This document shows positions 59,007 through 64,000 of a stretch of 64,000 bases of DNA, in pieces (position 1 is the first letter of the stretch; each line of letters begins with the position of its first letter). The position numbers and the translations under genes are program-made. Below the pieces are notes generated by a model, which did no database searches, was not told where the DNA came from, and saw only the letters and a list, made by a program, of their open reading frames with translations. The stretch is from CAWINX01 sp963702055 (lineage in GTDB: Bacteria > Actinomycetota > Thermoleophilia > Solirubrobacterales > 70-9), in the NCBI GenBank assembly GCA_963702055.1, contig OY969702.1:2108001-2172000 (forward strand). The letters are read 5' to 3'.

Positions 59007-61145
59007 TTAGCCTTCGCCCGCGCTTAGCTCGTCCAGCGCCCGCTGCAGCTCGAAGGTCCGCATCGTCGTGCCGAAGTGCTCGGCGACCAGCTCGGCCAGC
59101 TTCACGTCCTCGGTGCCGAAGCCGCCCTCGGCGCGACACGCGATCGCCCCCCAGAGCGCGCGCCCGGCGAAGACCGGCACCGCCAGCTCCTCCTCGGGCA
59201 GGCGGGACGCCGCCTTGTCCGGGTTGTCGCCGTCGACGACGGTGCGGCGCATCCGCAGGCAGAGGGACAGCGGGCTGTCGGGCCGTGCCGCCTCGAGCCC
59301 GTGGGCCAGCGCGACGCCCTGGCGGCGGAAGGAGGCCAGCACCTCCGGCTCGCCGTCGTCCCCGAGCTTGGCGACGATGCACTCGGTCGCCTCCAGCGCC
59401 GCGCTCAGCTCGTTGACTGCCACCCGCGCCGCCGCGCTCAGCTCGTTGACCGCCCTCGCCGCCTCGCCCAGCTCGCCCTCGCGGGCGATCTTCAGTCCGA
59501 TCCGTCCCGCCAGCGCCTGCAGGCGGTCGCCCAGCTCGCGCCGTCGCCGCCGCGACTCCGGCGCGTCGAAGGCCTTCAGGAAGCTGGTCACCGGCCCGCC
59601 GTTCTGGGGCGGTGAGGAGTTGTAGACGGTGTTGGAGCGCCCCCCGCGCTTCGCCTCCAGCAGGGCGGCGTCGGCGCGGTCGATCAGGCTCTGCGCATCT
59701 TCCCCCGGCTGCCAGGAGGCCACCCCGGCGCAGCCGCTCAGGAGCGTGCTGTCGATCGGCAGGTGCACCTCGGGCAGCGAGTCGATGACCCGCGCGATCA
59801 CCGGCTCCGCCTCGGCCCGCGTCAAGCCGGAGAGGATGATTCCGAACTCGTCGCCGCCGTAGCGCGCCACCGCGTCCTCCTCGCGCACCTCGGCGAGGAT
59901 GCTGGCGCCGACCTCGCGCAGGACCGAGTCCCCGGCAGGGTGGCCCGCCGTGTCGTTGACGTCCTTGAAGCCGTCGAGATCGAGCAGAACGAGGGAGAGC
60001 GGCGTCTCGTCGCGCTCGGCGAAGACGATCCGCGAGCGCAGCGCCCGTCGGAAGGCGCCCTGGTTGAGGCAACCGGTCAGCTGGTCGGAGTCGGCGGACT
60101 CGCGGACGGCCGCGTGGCGCTCGGCGTTGGAGCAGGCCAGCGCGGCCAGCTCGGCGAAGCCCTCGGCCAGCTCCACCTCCGCCTCGCCCAGGCGTCGCTC
60201 GCCGGCGAATCCGGCCGTCAGGAAGCCGTGGATGTGGTCGTCCCAGCGCAGCGGCGTGGCGATCGCGACGCGCACGTCGTCGAGCACCGAGGTGTTGTCC
60301 GGCGCCAGTCCCTCGCCGTTGAAGTCGTGGGTGATCACCGGTCGCCCCTCGCGGATCGACTCCGCCCCCAGGCCCTCGCCCGGCGAGCGGTGGAAGCCGC
60401 GGAAGCTCTCCGGCAGCCCGGCGATGCCGAGCACCGTGTAGCCGTCTGTCTCGTTGCCCAGATAGGCGGCGGCCTTGTCGGCCTCCAGCGCCTGGGCGAC
60501 CTCCTCGCAGAGCGCCGAGAGGATCTCCTCGATCTCCAGCGAGCGGTTCAGCGACTTCGCCGCCCGCACCAGCGCCGCCTGCTGGGCGCCGCGGCGATCG
60601 CGCTCCTCGAAGGCCCAGATCCGCTCCAGTGCGTGCCCGGCGCTCTCGGAGACCGACTCCAGCAGGGCGGTTTCGACGGTGTCGAAGGCCTGGTCGTAGA
60701 GCCGCGCGACGCCGACCAGGACTCGGCGCCCGCCGCGGGTGCGGAAGGGGGCGAGGACGGTGCTGCGCGCCTCGACTCCGCGCAGCGCCCGGTCGCCGAG
60801 GTGGACGGCGCGCGATTCGCCGATCGCCTCGATGCAGTTCGGGTCGGTGAGCAGGTCTTTGGCCTGGCCGCGGCTGAGCCCCACCGCGGCGACAAGGCGG
60901 GGGAGGACGGTGGTCGAGCCGCCGGCGATCACGAAGGCGATCTCGGCGTCGAAGACCTCGCAGAGCTCTTCGGCGAAGCTGCGCCCCAACTCCTCTTCGC
61001 CGGTCGCCTCGTTGACCAGGGAGACGATCTCGGCGCGTCGCAGCGCCTCCGCGAACTGTCGTCGCAGAGGGTCGATCCCGGGGTCCGGGCTCGCCGTCAG
61101 CTTCACGCCGTCGGGCTCATCCGAGTGTGACGGTGACCACCGCAT
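59007..61145 (-). CDS. GAF-GAF-GGDEF-GAF protein (putative diguanylate cyclase)
   Basis: The protein is about 712 aa from ATG 61145 (GTG 61106 is an alternative after the FIST stop). The N-terminal about 150 residues form a GAF-like domain, and another GAF occupies about 185-350 (LEADKAAAYLGNETDGYTVLG). The GGDEF domain (about 360-530) has VARYGGDEFGIIL and DLDGFKDVNDTAGHPAGD intact, so cyclic-di-GMP synthesis is possible. A third GAF-like domain (VPVFAGRALWGAIACRAEGG) ends the protein. It is preceded by the FIST gene, which it may be coupled to. Confidence 0.8.
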   Translation of the reverse strand: MRWSPSHSDEPDGVKLTASPDPGIDPLRRQFAEALRRAEIVSLVNEATGEEELGRSFAEELCEVFDAEIAFVIAGGSTTVLPRLVAAVGLSRGQAKDLLTDPNCIEAIGESRAVHLGDRALRGVEARSTVLAPFRTRGGRRVLVGVARLYDQAFDTVETALLESVSESAGHALERIWAFEERDRRGAQQAALVRAAKSLNRSLEIEEILSALCEEVAQALEADKAAAYLGNETDGYTVLGIAGLPESFRGFHRSPGEGLGAESIREGRPVITHDFNGEGLAPDNTSVLDDVRVAIATPLRWDDHIHGFLTAGFAGERRLGEAEVELAEGFAELAALACSNAERHAAVRESADSDQLTGCLNQGAFRRALRSRIVFAERDETPLSLVLLDLDGFKDVNDTAGHPAGDSVLREVGASILAEVREEDAVARYGGDEFGIILSGLTRAEAEPVIARVIDSLPEVHLPIDSTLLSGCAGVASWQPGEDAQSLIDRADAALLEAKRGGRSNTVYNSSPPQNGGPVTSFLKAFDAPESRRRRRELGDRLQALAGRIGLKIAREGELGEAARAVNELSAAARVAVNELSAALEATECIVAKLGDDGEPEVLASFRRQGVALAHGLEAARPDSPLSLCLRMRRTVVDGDNPDKAASRLPEEELAVPVFAGRALWGAIACRAEGGFGTEDVKLAELVAEHFGTTMRTFELQRALDELSAGEG

Positions 61146-62388
61146 GGTTGTAATCGCCCTTCGCTCCGCGGACCCGCGCGACCTCTCCGTTGGTGTAGAG
61201 GCCGGCCAGTGGCGGCGGGTCGCCGCCAAAGGAGTCCGCGATCGTCTTTACCTCGCTGCCCTGGGAGTCGCCGAGGATTTTGCGCCGCCCGGAGCAGTCG
61301 AAGATCAGCGCCGCGCGGGCGGCGCGGCCGCCCAGGCTCTCCAGCGACGCGGCGACCGACTCGCGGCCGGAGCGGATCAGCGCCGGGCGGCTCAGCTCGG
61401 TGAACTCGACCGCCGCGCTGGAGGGGATGTGGGTCGCGCACAGCAGCCCGCCCTCGCCGTCGCGGCCGAGCACATGGCGCAGGCGCCGGTTGCCGTGCAG
61501 CTCCGGCTGGGAGATCGGGTGGGTGATCGCTTTCGCCGCGAAGGCCTCGTCGTCGAGCGCCGCGTCGATGCCCAGGCGCTCGAGGTAGACCGACTCGGCC
61601 GGGCGGCCGTCGATCTCGAGGATCGTCCTGTCCTCCGAGCGGGTGACGATCGAGGGCGGTCCGATCACCTCGCAGCTCTGCGAGTTGCCGATCCCGGCCG
61701 GGCCGGGGACGCGCAGGGCGACCGCAACGACCGCCTCGGTAAGGCTCTCTCCACCGGCGAGCTGGAACGGGTCGGCGCCCCCGCAGGCGCCGCCCGCGAG
61801 GGGCGTCTCGGGGCCGCAGGCCTCATAGGCGCCCGCGATCGCCTCGGCGATGTCGCCGGCGTGGGTGTCGAGCAGGAGCAGGACGAGCGGGGTGCCCTCG
61901 CCTTCGCCGAGCGCCTTCATGGCCTCGGTCGCGGCGACCTGGCCGGCGGCGCGGAGGTCGTTGGCCGCGTCCGGGCCGGGGGCGCGGGGGCTCTCGCCCT
62001 CGCCAGGTCGCCCGATCCCGAGTCCCGCCTCGACCGCGGGGTCGAAGGCGACCGCGACGCAGCCGTGGTCGATCGGGCCGGCGGCGGAGAAGACGCCGTT
62101 GCCGCTGATCCCGGCGCGGACGGCGTCGGGGGCGGCGTCGCGCAGGGCGGTCGCGGCGGCGTCGGGGTCGAAGTCGCCGGAGGTGAAGGCGAGCAGGAGG
62201 GAGGGGTCGGCGCCGAGCGCGGAGACGGCCTCGACGGCGGCCGACTCGACGGCACCCGGGCCCTCGGCGGCGGCGCTCGCCGCCAGTCGACCGAGCGCGG
62301 TCGAGCCGTTGGAGCCATTCGGGGTCAGCTTCGAAGGAGACACGACCCTACGAACATCGACTTTACGCACCCATCGCTCCATACCCAA
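61117..62388 (-). CDS. FIST-domain protein (sensory, N and C domains)
   Basis: The protein is 423 aa (ATG 62388 or 62382). The N-terminal part contains LLLAFTSGDFDPDAAATAL and AVRAGISGNGVFSA, a region like the FIST ligand-binding domain, and the C-terminal part is FIST_C (RALIFDCSGRRKILGD... region with CSGR). FIST proteins are small-molecule sensors, often fused to or near signalling domains, which fits the neighbouring GGDEF protein. The actual ligand is unknown. Confidence 0.8.
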   Translation of the reverse strand: MGMERWVRKVDVRRVVSPSKLTPNGSNGSTALGRLAASAAAEGPGAVESAAVEAVSALGADPSLLLAFTSGDFDPDAAATALRDAAPDAVRAGISGNGVFSAAGPIDHGCVAVAFDPAVEAGLGIGRPGEGESPRAPGPDAANDLRAAGQVAATEAMKALGEGEGTPLVLLLLDTHAGDIAEAIAGAYEACGPETPLAGGACGGADPFQLAGGESLTEAVVAVALRVPGPAGIGNSQSCEVIGPPSIVTRSEDRTILEIDGRPAESVYLERLGIDAALDDEAFAAKAITHPISQPELHGNRRLRHVLGRDGEGGLLCATHIPSSAAVEFTELSRPALIRSGRESVAASLESLGGRAARAALIFDCSGRRKILGDSQGSEVKTIADSFGGDPPPLAGLYTNGEVARVRGAKGDYNHAVVTVTLG

Positions 62389-62413
62389 TTTTGCTGATAT
62401 GACGGCACAGCTC

Positions 62414-62464
62414 CGCCGAAAGTCATCTTTTCCGTCTATAGGGAGGAAAAGACGACTTTCGGCG
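62414..62464. promoter_or_regulatory. 20-bp inverted repeat between FIST and Crp/Fnr genes
   Basis: The left arm 62414-62433 and right arm 62445-62464 pair at 19 of 20 positions (one G/A difference), with an 11-nt spacer containing TCTATA. The dyad lies in the 107-bp divergent region, 31 bp before the GTG at 62496. It may be bound by the Crp/Fnr protein or another regulator, or it may form a hairpin at the start of either transcript. Confidence 0.65.
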
Positions 62465-62495
62465 AGTGGGCGAACCCGTCGGGGATAATCCGCCT

Positions 62496-63194
62496 GTGGA
62501 CGATCAGGGAGGAGAGAGCGCGGTCGAGCTGCTGCGCAGCGTGCCGCTCTTTGCCGACCTCGAGGCGGGCGAGCTGGAGCGCTTCTCGCGGGTCGCCGTG
62601 CAGCGCGCCTTCCCCGCCGGCACCCGCGTCTTCCACGAGGGCGACCATTCCGACGCCTGCTACATCGTCCGCTCCGGCAGCTTTCGGGTGACGCGCGAGC
62701 ACTCCGATGGCCGCGCCATCACCCTCGCAACGCTCGGCTCGGGGGACATCTTCGGCGAGCTGGCGATGCTCGACGGCGAGGTCCGCTCCGCGAGCGTCGA
62801 GGCGCTCGACGACGGCGAGCTGCTGGCCCTGCCGGCCGGCGACGTTCGCGGCCTCCTCGCCCGCCACCCCGAGATCACCGTGAAGCTGGTTCGCGCCCTG
62901 GTGCGGCGCCTGCGCGCCGCCAACGAGCGGATCTCGCGCCAGTCCTTCCAGACCGTGCCCGGCCGGGTCGCCGGTGTCCTCTCCCAGCTGGTCGCCGAGG
63001 AGACCCCGCAGCATGGTGAGAGCGGCGAGGTGACGATCCACATGAACCAGGCCGACCTCGCCCAGCTCGCCGGGACCTCGCGGGAGAGCGTCAGCCGCTT
63101 CCTCGCCGACCTGGAGCGGGCGGGTGTGGTGCGACCCGGCCGCGGGCGAGTGACCGTTCTCGATCCCTCCAAGCTCCGCAACTACATCTTCTGA
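62496..63194 (+). CDS. Crp/Fnr-family transcriptional regulator
   Basis: The protein is 232 aa from GTG 62496 (a GTG at 62466 would overlap the inverted repeat's edge). It has a cyclic-nucleotide-binding-like beta-roll: AGTRVFHEGDHSDACYIVRSG, DIFGELAMLDGEVRSASV. The C-terminal helix-turn-helix is DLAQLAGTSRESVSRFLADLERAGVV. There is no Cys cluster for an Fe-S centre, so it is closer to Crp than to Fnr. The ligand is unknown. Its stop is near the next gene (51 bp). Confidence 0.88.
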   Translation: MDDQGGESAVELLRSVPLFADLEAGELERFSRVAVQRAFPAGTRVFHEGDHSDACYIVRSGSFRVTREHSDGRAITLATLGSGDIFGELAMLDGEVRSASVEALDDGELLALPAGDVRGLLARHPEITVKLVRALVRRLRAANERISRQSFQTVPGRVAGVLSQLVAEETPQHGESGEVTIHMNQADLAQLAGTSRESVSRFLADLERAGVVRPGRGRVTVLDPSKLRNYIF

Positions 63195-63244
63195 GGCGGA
63201 GGAGCGCCACGGCCACCCCCGACTTCGCTTCGCTCCGAGCGGCG

Positions 63245-63859
63245 ATGGTCGAACGCCAGTTGCGCGGGCGCGGGCGCGGCATCTCCGACGAACGGGTGCT
63301 GGCGGCGATGGGAGCGGTGGCGCGCGAGGAGTTCGTGCCCGAGGAGATGCGCCGCCGCGCCTACGAGGACTCGGCCCTGCCGATCGCCGCCGGCCAGACG
63401 ATCTCCCAGCCATGGATCGTCGCCGCGATCTGCCAGGCGCTGGAGCTGGAGGGCGGCGAGACGGTGCTCGAGGTCGGCACCGGGTCGGGCTACTCGGCCT
63501 GCGTGCTGTCCCTGCTCGCCGCCGAGGTGGTCAGCGTCGAGCGCCACGAGTCCCTGGCAGCCGGGGCGCGGGAGGCGCTCGCCCTCCTCGGCGTCGCCAA
63601 CGTCGAGGTGATCGTCGCCGACGGCAGTCGCGGCCTGCCGGGCCGCGGCCCCTTCGACGCGATCGCCGTCCACGCCACCGCTCCCGCCCCGCCGCGCACC
63701 CTGCTCTCCCAGCTGGTCGACGGCGGTCGCCTCGTCGTTCCAATCGCCGCCGGCGAAGCCGACATGCTCACCGTCTATCGCCGCCGCGGCGAGGAGTTCG
63801 AGGCGACGGAGATCGGGCCCTGCCGCTTCGTCCCCCTGGTCGGCGAAGAGGGCTTCTGA
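63245..63859 (+). CDS. pcm: Protein-L-isoaspartate O-methyltransferase family protein
   Basis: The protein is 204 aa. The N-terminus MVERQLRGRG and PEEMRRRAYEDSALPIAAGQTISQPWIVAAICQAL, then EVGTGSGYSACVLSLLAAEVVSVERH (motif I) and GPFDAIAVHATAPAPPRTL match Pcm. Pcm repairs isoaspartyl residues by methylation. Rare actinobacterial paralogues act on other targets. The start could lie slightly upstream, but no in-frame start codon is visible before 63245. Confidence 0.85.
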   Translation: MVERQLRGRGRGISDERVLAAMGAVAREEFVPEEMRRRAYEDSALPIAAGQTISQPWIVAAICQALELEGGETVLEVGTGSGYSACVLSLLAAEVVSVERHESLAAGAREALALLGVANVEVIVADGSRGLPGRGPFDAIAVHATAPAPPRTLLSQLVDGGRLVVPIAAGEADMLTVYRRRGEEFEATEIGPCRFVPLVGEEGF

Positions 63860-63888
63860 GTCGGCGGTTCGGATACGCTCGCACCCGC

Positions 63889-64000
63889 ATGCGGGGCGGA
63901 CTCTTCGTTCTCAACTTCTACTCGGCGATCTTCGTCGACCAGCTGAAGCGCGGTCGCAAGACGGCGACGATCCGGCTCGGCGACAAGAGCACCAAGTACG
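63889..64000 (+). CDS. ASCH-like domain protein, N-terminal part (3' truncated by window)
   Basis: The ATG at 63889 opens a frame reading MRGGLFVLNFYSAIFVDQLK then RGRKTATIRLGDKSTKY, the typical beginning of small ASCH-domain proteins (RKTATIRLGD-K-x-x-KY). ASCH domains are RNA-binding-like folds with a role in RNA or nucleoside handling. Only 37 codons are visible. The remainder lies outside the window. Confidence 0.7.
   Translation, partial: MRGGLFVLNFYSAIFVDQLKRGRKTATIRLGDKSTKY

Noticed and set aside
59763..62397. Long plus-strand frames opposite the GGDEF and FIST genes
   Set aside because: The minus-strand proteins have clear domains (GGDEF, FIST) and the plus-strand translations do not.

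Overview
The window looks like a chromosomal segment of a high-GC actinobacterium. The F420/FMN split-barrel protein, Excalibur-type protein, actinobacterial-length Lhr helicase, frequent GTG/TTG starts and very high GC fit the Solirubrobacterales/Thermoleophilia. That placement is inferred from gene content and was not computed.

Region 1 (1-11.7 kb) is an accessory zone. It holds the 3' end of a penicillin-acylase gene, a frameshifted small gene, a secreted DUF1906 protein, a DUF4258/DUF2283 pair, a PPOX protein and a secreted glycoside hydrolase. A toxin-antitoxin cluster follows (MazEF-like, Phd/PIN, HigBA-like). It is interleaved with two paralogous coiled-coil/membrane micro-proteins, a cysteine-rich RTX-like secreted protein, a frameshifted DUF4236 gene and an Excalibur membrane protein.

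Region 2 (11.9-38.3 kb) is a large surface-polysaccharide locus. The first operon (11955-24051, +) encodes a complete GDP-D-glycero-D-manno-heptose route (GmhA, GmhB, HddA, HddC) plus transaldolase, epimerase, Gfo/Idh, SDR, methyltransferase, GT2 and two polytopic GT-C-like proteins. A convergent block (24056-33985, -) carries GT2s, two CDP-paratose-2-epimerase-like enzymes, two methyltransferases, the ABC exporter (Wzm/Wzt with a C-terminal sugar-binding domain) and a membrane protein. One methyltransferase ends in a coiled coil and sits beside wzm, which recalls the WbdD chain terminator/ruler. Further glycosyltransferases follow, including a GT4-GT2 fusion.

Region 3 (38.3-51.5 kb) contains the dTDP-L-rhamnose genes (rmlA, rmlD, rmlB, rmlC), a rhamnosyltransferase-like GT2, an undecaprenyl-phosphate sugar transferase, an O-antigen-ligase/Wzy-like protein and a second copy of the secreted glycoside hydrolase. 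It is interrupted by a Fic protein, an AAA ATPase and a VapBC pair. Fic and the ATPase have strong palindromes at their promoters. VapBC is chained to rmlD-rmlB by 4-bp overlaps. Around rmlC lie three copies of a 70-80 nt structured element with terminator-like hairpins. Two of them are identical over 79 bp and flank a tRNA-like sequence. I regard this as the most novel feature here.

Region 4 (51.5-64 kb) contains a DUF4143 ATPase, an AbiEii/AbiEi pair in reversed order chained to lhr, a GAF-GAF-GGDEF-GAF protein, a FIST sensor protein, a Crp/Fnr regulator behind a 20-bp inverted repeat, a Pcm-type methyltransferase, and the start of an ASCH-like gene cut by the window end.
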